A stretch of DNA of 64,000 bases, taken from Natrinema amylolyticus_A (GTDB lineage: Archaea > Halobacteriota > Halobacteria > Halobacteriales > Natrialbaceae). Location of the stretch: NCBI RefSeq assembly GCF_042678045.1, contig NZ_JBHUDI010000011.1:645770-709769 (forward strand), given 5' to 3'. Shown here in pieces: positions 17,133 through 25,184 of this stretch; the stretch's first letter is position 1; every line of letters begins with the position of its first letter. A model generated the notes under the pieces. The model was not told the DNA's origin. It worked only from the letters and a program-made list of their open reading frames with translations, and did no database searches. Position numbers and translations under genes: made by a program.

Positions 17133-17158
17133 TGTACATCGACGTACTCATATGTACA
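17133..17158 (-). promoter_or_regulatory. Double TGTACA operator at the trp operon promoter
   Basis: Two palindromic TGTACA boxes (17133-17138 and 17153-17158) are spaced 20 bases centre to centre, two helix turns. The distal one overlaps the TATA-like TTATGTACATA about 25 bases before the start; the proximal one lies at the expected transcription start. TGTACA is the TRP-box consensus of the TrpY repressor in Methanothermobacter (established knowledge). Confidence 0.7.
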
Positions 17159-17277
17159 TAAGGCTTGCGCCATCGTGACGCGATTGGGCCTCACGAACCC
17201 GTTGCTGACAGGGCCGTCATGCTCGAACCTGACGCGTTTTGGAGAAGGGAAGGGCGGATACGATACGGGCGGGGACG

Positions 17278-17682
17278 CTACCGAAGCTGGTACGAGTCGC
17301 TCTCGTCGTCTAACTCGTCGAGCAGGAGCACTTCGTCTTCCTCGTCTTCGAGTCGATCCTGCAGCTCGTTGACGTAGCCCTTGTATTCGTCGAGTTGCTC
17401 CCGGAGGTGTTCGGCCTCGAGTTCCAGCCGCTCGTGTTCGCGGATGAACCGCTTCGGAACTTCGACGGTCGGCGGGAACGAGACGTCGTCGTCCTCGCTC
17501 GTACGGGCCTCGAGGTCGGCTTCGGGGACGACCTCGACCTGGCCGTCGTGTTCGACGAGCTGGTCGACGTAATCCCGGAAGACCGCGGACAGCGAGATGT
17601 CGCGCTCGGCGGCGATCGCTTGTAGCGCCTCGAACGCGTCTTCGTTGACCCGAAACGAGATGGTCTTGTTCTTGTTCCCCAT
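17278..17682 (-). CDS. Ribbon-helix-helix protein with acidic coiled coil
   Basis: 134 residues from the ATG at 17682 (MGNKNKTISFRVNEDAFEAL). Residues about 5-50 are a ribbon-helix-helix DNA-binding motif (KTISFRVNEDAFEALQAIA, then DISLSAVFRDYVDQLV). The second half is a predicted coiled coil (EHERLELEAEHLREQLDEYK, then VNELQDRLEDEED) with a highly acidic tail. The combination suggests a dimeric or higher-order DNA-binding architectural or regulatory protein; no target is visible. It lies just downstream of the RPA-like pair on the same strand. Confidence 0.75.
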   Translation of the reverse strand: MGNKNKTISFRVNEDAFEALQAIAAERDISLSAVFRDYVDQLVEHDGQVEVVPEADLEARTSEDDDVSFPPTVEVPKRFIREHERLELEAEHLREQLDEYKGYVNELQDRLEDEEDEVLLLDELDDESDSYQLR

Positions 17683-17767
17683 CGATATCCCTAGTCGTCG
17701 TTCACGACACTTAACCATTCGTCAGACGGCGGAAAAACGAGGCTAATCGAACCCGCTGGCTGCCGCG

Positions 17768-18409
17768 TCAGACCGTCGCTTCCGCGTCGTCGTTCCCGAC
17801 GGTCTCTAAGCTCTCGAGTGCCTGGATCACGTCGTTCCGGTAGTTGACGACGGGCGAGTCGTACTGTTCGCGGGCCATCTGGGCGTACTCGTTGGTCGGC
17901 GCGGTCGAGGCGCTTTCGGGTGCGTCCTGTTCGCTCTCCCACTGTTCGAAGGCTTCGATGCGGTCGAGCGTGCGCTCGGCGGTTTCGACGACCCAGCGGT
18001 CGCGCGTCTCGTCGTCGACGACCGAGATCGATTCGGGTCGCAGGGAGACGTTGATGGTGCCGTCGTCGGTCTCGTAGGTGCGGGGTTTGCCGACGATGGA
18101 GACGTATGCCGGCGGTTCCGTCTCTCGCAGGACCGCGGCGGCCTCGGGCTGGTACTGCCCGGCGTAGACGAAGAACGTCCCGGTCGGATCGACGACCCGG
18201 CCGCGCCAGTACTCGCTTTCGTCGCCGACGTCCTCCGTTTCAGTCAGGGTACCGGCGACGAACACGCGGTTCGCGCGATCGCCTGTCGGGAGCAACGCGT
18301 AGTTGGGCGCGCGCTCGTCGTCGCTCTCTTTGAATGCGTACGTCGAATCGTTGAATTCGGAGGCGAAGACGCGGCGGGCGACTTCGCGGGTGAGTTCAGC
18401 CTGGCTCAT
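17768..18409 (-). CDS. RPA-associated OB-fold protein (Rpap3-like)
   Basis: 213 residues with an OB-fold in the middle (GRVVDPTGTFFVYAGQYQPEAAAVL, then YVSIVGKPRTYE), matching the COG3390 RPA-associated proteins that pair with haloarchaeal RPA1 and RPA3. It begins two bases after the RPA3-like gene ends, so the two form an operon as in Haloferax. It is expected to bind single-stranded DNA with its partner during repair and replication. Confidence 0.85.
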   Translation of the reverse strand: MSQAELTREVARRVFASEFNDSTYAFKESDDERAPNYALLPTGDRANRVFVAGTLTETEDVGDESEYWRGRVVDPTGTFFVYAGQYQPEAAAVLRETEPPAYVSIVGKPRTYETDDGTINVSLRPESISVVDDETRDRWVVETAERTLDRIEAFEQWESEQDAPESASTAPTNEYAQMAREQYDSPVVNYRNDVIQALESLETVGNDDAEATV

Positions 18410-18410
18410 G

Positions 18411-19340
18411 TTACATCGACCTCGCTTTGATCAGCAGTTCCTCGGGATCCGCTGGCCCGCCGAGTTCCTCGACGTCGTCGGCCAGGACGTACCGGCCGAA
18501 AGTGGGCCCCTCGATGCGGTAGTAGGTGCCGACGATATCCTCACTGATCTCGTCTGCGACGATGGTCGTGTCCAAGGCGTCCATCGCCATCTCTTTCGCC
18601 TCTTCGAGACTCAGTCCCGTCAGCTCCTCGGTGGCGTCCTTGTCGAAGATGACCTCGTGGGCGTCGATGCCGTCGTCGACGACGGCCTTGATCCGGAGGT
18701 CGAACTCGCCTTCGACCTCGCCGTGTTCGTTACAGCGGCCGTTCTGGAGAACGCGCGTGCAATCGTCCTCCGGGCAGCGCTTGATGAGGCCGCTACCGCT
18801 TTGCATGTCGACCAGTGCACCCTCGATCTCGCTGGTGTCGTTGCCGACCTCGAGATCCTCGTCGAGTTCCTCGATCACCGTCGTCGAGTTGAGTTTGACC
18901 GAGTACCGGCCCTGATACTCGTCGGTGACGACGTTGCGAAGTTCGTAGACGCCGCCTTCTTCGAGCGCCGGAAGCTCCGATTTCGCCCACTTGGTGAACT
19001 TGATCGTCCCCGTTGGGTCGCCCAGCAGGCCGACCTGCGCGACCGAATCACTGCGGGGGTCCCAGAGTTCGATGACCTTCGCAGTGAGGTCGATCCACTC
19101 CTCGGGTTCGTCGACGTCCTCGATGTTCGCCGCCTCGCTGTCGCCGCCCGAGATGTCCTCGCGCTCCAAGCCGGCTTCCTCGAGGTAGTGATTCGTCACG
19201 CTCCGTCGTGCCTCGTCGATCGGAACTTTGTACTCGTCGACGAGGGTGGTCAGGCGCTCCTCGACGTCTTCGACGCTAACGTCTATGTGGTCCGAAAACT
19301 GCTCGTGTATGTCGTCCGCATGCTGTCGTACGTCGCTCAT
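18411..19340 (-). CDS. Replication protein A, RPA3-like
   Basis: Single-stranded DNA-binding protein of 309 residues; the ATG at 19340 gives MSDVRQHADDIHEQF. A helical N-terminal region is followed by an OB-fold (WIDLTAKVIELWDPRSDSVA, then GLLGDPTGTIKFTKW) and a zinc finger CPEDDCTRVLQNGRCNEHG, the feature that separates RPA with a zinc motif from bacterial SSB. It is co-oriented and adjacent to the RPA-associated gene. A TATA-like TTTAAATAC lies about 60-70 bases upstream. Confidence 0.88.
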   Translation of the reverse strand: MSDVRQHADDIHEQFSDHIDVSVEDVEERLTTLVDEYKVPIDEARRSVTNHYLEEAGLEREDISGGDSEAANIEDVDEPEEWIDLTAKVIELWDPRSDSVAQVGLLGDPTGTIKFTKWAKSELPALEEGGVYELRNVVTDEYQGRYSVKLNSTTVIEELDEDLEVGNDTSEIEGALVDMQSGSGLIKRCPEDDCTRVLQNGRCNEHGEVEGEFDLRIKAVVDDGIDAHEVIFDKDATEELTGLSLEEAKEMAMDALDTTIVADEISEDIVGTYYRIEGPTFGRYVLADDVEELGGPADPEELLIKARSM

Positions 19341-19508
19341 AGTGTCTCGCCTCCTCTTTGGTTTCACTGGGAGGCATGCCGCTGTTCGCGCCCGATAGTA
19401 TTTAAAGTACCGCCACCGGAGCGAAAGTGAACAGCGCCGAAAGAAACCGCCAGCGGGCGTCGAGGGATGGGGTTCGGGATCCCACTCACCGGCGTCCTTA
19501 GGTCGACG

Positions 19509-20399
19509 CTAACGGTCGGCGACTGCGAGGGCGTCCTCGAGCGCATCGCCGATCGTCTCCCTACCGTCGTCATCGACGGCGACCAGCGGGGGGCGGACCT
19601 CGTCGGACGGAATGACGTCGCGTTCGGCCAGTGCGGTCTTCGTCGCCGGGGCGAAGTCGTAGGTCGTACACGCCTCAAATAACGGTGCGATCGCGTCGCG
19701 CTGGAGCTGTCGGCCTCGGTCCTCTTCGGCCCGCTCGAACGCCTCATGCAGGACCTCGGGAACGACGTTCGACAGCGCGTTGATCCCGCCGTCGGCGCCC
19801 ATGCGAAGCGCAGGGACCAGCAGCGCGTCGTACCCCTGCAGACACAGGAAGTCGTCGGGCGTCCCCTCGAGCACCGAGAGGAAGTATTCGAGGTCGCCGC
19901 TCGAGTCCTTGATGCCGACAGCCCCGTCGCGCTCGGCGACGGCAGCGACGGTCTCGGGCTCGATCCGCTGGCCGGTACACTGCGGGATATTGTACAGCAG
20001 TACGGGAAGCGACGCCTCGTCGAGGACGGCCTCGAAAAACTGCTGGTTCCCCTCGGGTGCGTTCGCAGTCGTGAAGTAGGGCGCGACGATCGCGGCGGCG
20101 TCGGCTCCCGCGGCGGCGGCGCGGTCGATCGCCGCGACCGTCTCGTCGATGTTCGTCGCGGCGGCGCCGGCAACGACGGGAACCTCGGCGTGGTCGACGG
20201 TCACCTCGACCACGCGGCGGTGTTCGTCGACTGTCAGGCTCGGAAACTCGCCGGTTGTTCCGCAGGGAAAGACGGCGTCGATGCCGCCTTCCTGCAGGTG
20301 TGCGAGCAGGTCGGTGAGTGCCGCCTCGTCGATCGACCTATCGTCGAAGGGCGTCACCATCGGACAGGTGATCCCCCGAAGCGTGTCGCGGAGTGCCAT
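19509..20399 (-). CDS. DapA-family aldolase (4-hydroxy-tetrahydrodipicolinate synthase or KD(P)G aldolase)
   Basis: 296-residue class I aldolase of the DHDPS/NAL family. Key residues: the GTTGE motif in FPCGTTGEFPSLT, Tyr in LLYNIPQCTG and Schiff-base Lys in VGIKDSSGD. The family includes DapA (lysine/diaminopimelate) and haloarchaeal 2-keto-3-deoxy-gluconate aldolases; residues deciding the substrate cannot be read safely. Lack of lysine-pathway neighbours argues mildly for the sugar-acid aldolase. Confidence 0.85.
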   Translation of the reverse strand: MALRDTLRGITCPMVTPFDDRSIDEAALTDLLAHLQEGGIDAVFPCGTTGEFPSLTVDEHRRVVEVTVDHAEVPVVAGAAATNIDETVAAIDRAAAAGADAAAIVAPYFTTANAPEGNQQFFEAVLDEASLPVLLYNIPQCTGQRIEPETVAAVAERDGAVGIKDSSGDLEYFLSVLEGTPDDFLCLQGYDALLVPALRMGADGGINALSNVVPEVLHEAFERAEEDRGRQLQRDAIAPLFEACTTYDFAPATKTALAERDVIPSDEVRPPLVAVDDDGRETIGDALEDALAVADR

Positions 20400-20512
20400 G
20401 TCTGTGTGCGATGTGCGACCACGTCAAAACCGTTGTCATCGGCGGCCCGACGAGTTACCCGTCACCTCGGGCCGTCCGACAGTATATGTGTTCGGCAGCC
20501 GAACGGACGCAC

Positions 20513-20824
20513 ATGGCGGATCGGCGTCGGCTCGAGCGATTCGTTCGCTCGACGCTGCAGGGAGCAGGCGAGCAGTTCGAAGAGCTTCGCAGATCGACCG
20601 ACGAGCAACTCGAGGAGGCCCGCGAGGCGTACGAGGTGGCGAAAAACGCCCGCCAGTTGCCGACCGACGAGGCAGGGCGAGCGAAGATCGTCTGTCGGCG
20701 CTACGCCGAACAGCGGGCGGCGAAGCTCGACGAGGAGTACCGGCCGGCCTGTTACGAGGCGGATCATCCCGATTGTGAGGGGTGTGCCGAGGACGTCCGC
20801 AACGGCCGGATCGAAACCTGGTGA
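20513..20824 (+). CDS. Small conserved haloarchaeal protein
   Basis: 103 residues, highly charged and helical (ERFVRSTLQGAGEQFEEL), ending in a small Cys/His cluster (CYEADHPDCEGC) that might bind a metal. The ATG at 20513 was chosen because the upstream part of the frame is not protein-like. It precedes the nucleotidyltransferase gene by one base, so the two are probably co-transcribed. Function not recognised. Confidence 0.7.
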   Translation: MADRRRLERFVRSTLQGAGEQFEELRRSTDEQLEEAREAYEVAKNARQLPTDEAGRAKIVCRRYAEQRAAKLDEEYRPACYEADHPDCEGCAEDVRNGRIETW

Positions 20825-20825
20825 G

Positions 20826-21869
20826 ATGGACCGCCCCGTCGTCGCCTGTGTGCTGGCCGGCGGGATCGGCAGTCGTCTCTATCCGGCGAGTCGGAGCGAC
20901 CGGCCCAAACAGTTGCTCTCGCTCGTCGGTGAGCGCTCATTACTCGCACGGACAGTGGGTCGAACGGCGTTCGCCGACGAGCGCTACGTCCTGACCCGCG
21001 AAGCCTTCGCCGACGCGGTCCACGACCACGCGCCCAGGGCGGGCGTGCTGGTGGAACCGGCCGGGAAGGATACCGGCCCGGCGCTGGTCTACGCCGCCTG
21101 GCGGCTCCGCGACCAGTTCGAGACGGAACCCGTTCTGGTCTGTCTGCCGAGCGACCACCACGTTGCCGACGACGCGGCGTTCGCGGCGCGCCTCGAGCGT
21201 GCCGCCGAGATCGCCGTCGAGACCGACGGACTGGTGACGGTCGGAATCGAGCCGACGCGGCCGTCGCCGGGCTATGGATACGTCGTTCCCGCCGGCGAAC
21301 TGGAGGCGGCCGGCGACGACGAATCCGGTAGCGACTACGCGGCTGTCGCGCAGTTCACCGAGAAACCCGACCGCGACACCGCACGGGACCTCGTCGAGGG
21401 CGGCGCATACTGGAACGCCGGCGTCTTCGCCTGGACACCCAGTACCCTGTTGGCCGCGGCGCGCGACTCTTCGCTCGCGCCGCTGGTCGACGCGCTCGAG
21501 GCTGGCAATCCAGACGAAGGCTTCGACGCCGCCGCCCCCATCAGCGTCGATTACGCGATCATGGAACGCGCGACGGACGTCTTCGTCACCCCGCTGTCGG
21601 TCGACTGGGACGATCTCGGAACGTGGGACGCGGTCGGTCGCGTCCTTGGAGCGGGTGACGAGACAGGAAACGACGTCGCTGCAGGCGAGGTTCTCGCGAT
21701 CGACGCCACGGGAAACGTCGTCGCCGCGCCCGAGAAACACGTCTCACTGCTCGCAGTCGACGACCTGATCGTGGCGGCGGTCGACGACCGACTGCTCGTC
21801 GCCCCCCGGGAGGCGTCCCAGCGGGTTCGCGAGGTGGTCGATCGACTCCGCGAGCACGATACGTTCTAA
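20826..21869 (+). CDS. Mannose-1-phosphate guanylyltransferase family protein
   Basis: 347 residues. Makes a GDP-sugar (most likely GDP-mannose) from sugar 1-phosphate and GTP. The nucleotidyltransferase signature is at the N terminus (CVLAGGIGSRLYPASRSDRPKQLL); further family stretches are LPSDHHVADDAAF, PSPGYGYV, FTEKPDRDTA, YWNAGVFAW and DYAIMERATDV. The length equals the transferase domain alone, without the phosphomannose isomerase part found in bifunctional bacterial enzymes. GDP-mannose would feed glycan or lipid glycosylation. Confidence 0.9.
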   Translation: MDRPVVACVLAGGIGSRLYPASRSDRPKQLLSLVGERSLLARTVGRTAFADERYVLTREAFADAVHDHAPRAGVLVEPAGKDTGPALVYAAWRLRDQFETEPVLVCLPSDHHVADDAAFAARLERAAEIAVETDGLVTVGIEPTRPSPGYGYVVPAGELEAAGDDESGSDYAAVAQFTEKPDRDTARDLVEGGAYWNAGVFAWTPSTLLAAARDSSLAPLVDALEAGNPDEGFDAAAPISVDYAIMERATDVFVTPLSVDWDDLGTWDAVGRVLGAGDETGNDVAAGEVLAIDATGNVVAAPEKHVSLLAVDDLIVAAVDDRLLVAPREASQRVREVVDRLREHDTF

Positions 21870-21895
21870 GAAATCGGCGGAAAACGCGTTCGTGT

Positions 21896-22099
21896 TTAAC
21901 CGACTGGTTCTGCCTCGGTGTCACCGTTTGGCGGCCACAGCGCCCAGACGAGGACCGCGAGGACGAGTGCCGCGCCCAGTGCAATCGTTCCCCCGGCAGA
22001 CAGTCTGATGCCGAGCCACGAGAGCACCGTTCGCAACTCGACGATCAGTGGCGCGAGGAAGGCCATGATGACGAGGAGGCCGCCCTTCGAGATGCGCAT
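21896..22099 (-). CDS. Small membrane protein at the end of the ba3 oxidase operon (CbaC-like)
   Basis: 67 residues with two hydrophobic segments (GGLLVIMAFLAPLIVEL and GTIALGAALVLAVLVWALW) and an acidic tail. It follows the oxidase subunit I gene by one base on the same strand, the position of small cba-cluster subunits in haloarchaea such as Natronomonas. The assignment rests on position and topology. Confidence 0.65.
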   Translation of the reverse strand: MRISKGGLLVIMAFLAPLIVELRTVLSWLGIRLSAGGTIALGAALVLAVLVWALWPPNGDTEAEPVG

Positions 22100-22100
22100 A

Positions 22101-23843
22101 CTATGGCATCACCCCACGGATGGACTCGAGCGCGAGGTTCGGGTCGACCACGACGCCAGGTTCCCAGGCGTCGATGCCAGGACCGAACAGGCCACCGGCG
22201 TCGATGATGCTTGCGAGCGGCAGCGAGTAGGCGATGATCACGAGCACGGCGGCGATCGACGTCCAGAGCTTGAGGTTGTCGAGGATGACCGGCGAGTCCT
22301 CGGCGCCCGAGAGCGTGCCGGCGTAGGTGTTGTCCGGGATCGCGTCGCTGCTCGAGCCGCCGACGCTGGTCAGGACCATATTCACGATGAACAGGTACAC
22401 CGAGATGGTCAGCAACACGGCGCCGAGGGCGACCTGTGCGTTGATTTCGCCGACAGTACCGACGGCGGGTTCGAAGTTGAAGCCCTGATACTGCGGTTCG
22501 GCAGTCCGGCGGGGCATCCCGAACAGCCCGGCGCGGTGCATCGCGTTCGACATGAAGGTCATGCCAATAAACCACAGCACGACCTGGACCAGTGCGACCG
22601 AGCGGTTCCAGAGTTCCTTGCCCGTCAGCTGGGGCATGAACCAGTAGGACGCCGCCATGAACGTCAGCGCGACGGCGGTACCGACGGTGAGGTGGAAGTG
22701 ACCGACGACCCACCACGAGTTGTGGACGAGGTAGTTGATGTTCAGTCCGGCATTGATCATACCGGAGAAGCCGCCTGCGGCGAACATGAGGCCCGCAAGC
22801 GCCATCCCGGTGAACACCGGATCGCGCCACGGAAGCGCCTTGAGCCAGCCGAGATAGCCGTCACCGCCACGCTGGCGTGCACCGTGTTCCATGCTGGCGA
22901 CGACGGTAAACGCCGTCAGCAGGCTCGGCAACAGGAGGAACATCGTATTTGTCATCGCAATGAACTTGAACCCTTCCGCGATGCCGGGATCCAGATACTG
23001 GTGGTGGATGCCGACCGGCGTCGACAGCAACAGGAAGAGCACGAAGACGACGCGTGCGAGCGGGTCGCTGAACAGCTTGCCGCCGGAGACCTTCGGCAGC
23101 ATGATGTACCACAGCATGTACGCCGGCATCAGCCAGAAGTACACGACCGGATGGCCGAAGAACCAGAACAGCGTTCTGGTGAGCAGCGGGTTGACGGAGT
23201 CGATGATTCCCAGCGACCACGGCAGTAGGAACGCGAGGATCGAAATCGCGACGCCGAGCGTGCTGAGATACCAGAACAGCATCGTCGTCAGCGCCATGAA
23301 CGTCGGCAGCGGGATCCGCTCGTCGGGGTTGTCCTTCTTCCAGGCCCACCACGTGCGGAACCAGTCAGCACCGGCGAGCCAGGAGCCGACGACGAACAGC
23401 ACCAGACCCACGTAAAACGCCGGATGGGCCTGCAGCGGCGCGTAGAACGTAAAGAGGACGTCGGCGTTCATCGGAATCTGCTCGACGACGCCGCCGAGGA
23501 TCGAGACGCCGACCAGGATCGTGCCGACGACCATCATGATGTACCAGCCCCATGTAAAGCGGATGTCCTCTACGCCGCGATCAAGGCTGGTCGTTACCGC
23601 CCATGTGAATATGCCCACGAGGAAGAAAATCGTGAACGTGATCACCAGCAACACACCGTGAGCGGTCAGGACAGTGTAGTAGTCCGTCGAGTCGATGAAT
23701 CGGAGGACGTCCGTTCGATGAAGTCCCTGAATGAGGCCGAGCGTGCCGCCGATCGCCAGCGCGAGGAAGGAACTCCAGAGCGTGGCTCTGATCACGCGTG
23801 CCTCGGCAGGGAACTGGTCGACGTAGGCGTTACGCATCGCCAT
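22101..23843 (-). CDS. cbaA: ba3-type cytochrome c oxidase subunit I
   Basis: Catalytic haem-copper subunit that reduces oxygen and pumps protons. About 580 residues and 12 or more membrane helices. Metal ligands are visible: haem His in LTAHGVLL, CuB His and crosslinked Tyr in FGHPVVYFWLMP, CuB His pair in GIHHQYLD, and haem His residues in HFHLTVG. The B-type (ba3) pattern lacks the D-channel residues of A-type enzymes. The start overlaps the subunit II gene by a few bases; ATG 23843 or 23837 are both possible, the latter with a better GGTGGTG spacing. Confidence 0.93.
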   Translation of the reverse strand: MAMRNAYVDQFPAEARVIRATLWSSFLALAIGGTLGLIQGLHRTDVLRFIDSTDYYTVLTAHGVLLVITFTIFFLVGIFTWAVTTSLDRGVEDIRFTWGWYIMMVVGTILVGVSILGGVVEQIPMNADVLFTFYAPLQAHPAFYVGLVLFVVGSWLAGADWFRTWWAWKKDNPDERIPLPTFMALTTMLFWYLSTLGVAISILAFLLPWSLGIIDSVNPLLTRTLFWFFGHPVVYFWLMPAYMLWYIMLPKVSGGKLFSDPLARVVFVLFLLLSTPVGIHHQYLDPGIAEGFKFIAMTNTMFLLLPSLLTAFTVVASMEHGARQRGGDGYLGWLKALPWRDPVFTGMALAGLMFAAGGFSGMINAGLNINYLVHNSWWVVGHFHLTVGTAVALTFMAASYWFMPQLTGKELWNRSVALVQVVLWFIGMTFMSNAMHRAGLFGMPRRTAEPQYQGFNFEPAVGTVGEINAQVALGAVLLTISVYLFIVNMVLTSVGGSSSDAIPDNTYAGTLSGAEDSPVILDNLKLWTSIAAVLVIIAYSLPLASIIDAGGLFGPGIDAWEPGVVVDPNLALESIRGVMP

Positions 23844-24621
23844 CACCACCTTCGGAGCCGTCGGTGACAGTGAGCGTGCCGCTGTCCTCGTGACCGTCGA
23901 CGGTCACCGTCCAGTCATGGTCGTCAGTTCCGAGCTCGGTCGTGTCGACCGTGAATTCGACGTCTTCACTGCCGTCGGCGGGCACCGTGACGTCCTGTTC
24001 GACCGTCTGGTCGCCGATCTCGAGGGTCGCGGTCGTCTCGAGTTCGTCCTGCATGCCATTGCTCACGGTCGTCGTGATCGTCGTTTCGTTGCCGAGCTCG
24101 GCCTCGTCGGGAGCATCGGCCGACACCTCGGTCATATCGAACTCATCTTCGGGAACGACGTTCAGTTTGCCTTCCATCGTGTGGTGGTACTCGCCGCAGT
24201 ACTCGTTACAGAGAATGCCGTACTCGCCGGGTTCGTCGAACTCGGCGGTCATCTGTGACACCTCTCCGGGGACGACCATCGTGTTGATGTTCGTGCCAAC
24301 GACGGTGAAGCTGTGTGTCACGTCCCGGCTCGTCACGTAAAACGTCACTTCGCTGTTTGCCGGCACCGTGATCTCGCTTGGCGAGTACGACCACGCCTGT
24401 GCGACGATGTTTGCCTCGTATTCGTTACCGCCGACGTGTGTGACGCCGGTTTCGCTGAACCGCTCGTCGTCGTTGATCGTGTCCGGATCGATCGAGCCGC
24501 CGTCGTCGTCGATCATCGCGATGCCGGGACCGACCGCACCGTACGTGACCGTTGCGATGAAGCCGACGATCAATACCATCGCCACGGCCAGCCAAGTCTT
24601 TTCGTAGGTGTGGATGTTCAT
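23830..24621 (-). CDS. cbaB: Cytochrome c oxidase subunit II (CuA) with extra C-terminal domain
   Basis: Receives electrons from a copper protein (probably halocyanin) through the dinuclear CuA site. 263 residues. One N-terminal membrane anchor (about 10-30), then a cupredoxin domain with all CuA ligands: His103 (VTHSFTV), Cys138, Cys142 (CNEYC), His146 and Met149 (HHTMEG). The family normally ends shortly after this; here about 100 more residues follow (165-263), beta-rich and resembling a CARDB-like Ig domain (VPADGSEDVEFTVDTTELG). Overlaps both flanking genes, so it is translationally coupled. Confidence 0.92.
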   Translation of the reverse strand: MNIHTYEKTWLAVAMVLIVGFIATVTYGAVGPGIAMIDDDGGSIDPDTINDDERFSETGVTHVGGNEYEANIVAQAWSYSPSEITVPANSEVTFYVTSRDVTHSFTVVGTNINTMVVPGEVSQMTAEFDEPGEYGILCNEYCGEYHHTMEGKLNVVPEDEFDMTEVSADAPDEAELGNETTITTTVSNGMQDELETTATLEIGDQTVEQDVTVPADGSEDVEFTVDTTELGTDDHDWTVTVDGHEDSGTLTVTDGSEGGDGDA

Positions 24622-24845
24622 GCAAGCCCCACCACCGTCAGGAGTACCCCGGTGACGGTCGGCCCGTTCCCGAGGAACTCGACGAAGTACATGAATATCC
24701 ACAGTGCAACCAGTATGAGAAAGTAGATCCCGACCAGGATCGCCGTTCCGATCGGGTCGTACTCGTCGTGACCGAGCTCACGAACCTGCTCGGTCTCATC
24801 AGTGGGATGCTTCCCATCCACCCCTTTTTCTATCGCCGAACTCAT
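24618..24845 (-). CDS. cbaD: Small cytochrome oxidase subunit (CbaD-like)
   Basis: 75 residues from the ATG at 24845, with an acidic N terminus (ELGHDEYDPIGTA) and one or two hydrophobic segments (AILVGIYFLILVALWIFMYF). It overlaps the subunit II start by four bases and is first in the leftward cluster. Position and size fit the CbaD-type small subunit of ba3 oxidases. The spacer at 24846-24945 holds the divergent promoters. Confidence 0.7.
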   Translation of the reverse strand: MSSAIEKGVDGKHPTDETEQVRELGHDEYDPIGTAILVGIYFLILVALWIFMYFVEFLGNGPTVTGVLLTVVGLA

Positions 24846-24945
24846 ACGAGGTGGTTGGGAAAGGGGATGATTTACTGCCAACCCTCATTCCCGGCCACTG
24901 GGAACGGCTTAGGGAATTAAGCCGCTTAGCATCAAAGGGGTGTGT

Positions 24946-25170
24946 ATGAGCCTCGAGACACTCCAACCCCGGCACGCAGCAGCAGTCGGGTTGCTTGCGT
25001 TGATCCCGCTTATTGTCTATGGAATTATGGCACATGTGACGCATTCGGCACTTGCCGGTGGCGTCAGCGCGCTCAACGTCTGCCTCATCTACGGCTCGCT
25101 GTACCTCGCGATGTCGCCGGTTGAGACGTCCCACGGCCACCACGGAGACGGCAGCGGCACCCTCGGCTAA
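24946..25170 (+). CDS. Small membrane protein beside the oxidase cluster
   Basis: 74 residues with two hydrophobic segments (HAAAVGLLALIPLIVYGIMA and ALNVCLIYGSLYLAM) and a His-rich C terminus (SHGHHGDGSG). Divergent from the oxidase operon and 14 bases upstream of the SafE-like gene, so probably in an operon with the copper genes. The His-rich tail could bind copper; no family was recognised. Confidence 0.65.
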   Translation: MSLETLQPRHAAAVGLLALIPLIVYGIMAHVTHSALAGGVSALNVCLIYGSLYLAMSPVETSHGHHGDGSGTLG

Positions 25171-25184
25171 CGCTTCCCGTTCAG

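Noticed and set aside
19746..20825. Upstream extension of the sugar nucleotidyltransferase frame
   Set aside because: The extension is antisense to the DapA-family gene; the true N terminus is MDRPVVACVLAGG at 20826.
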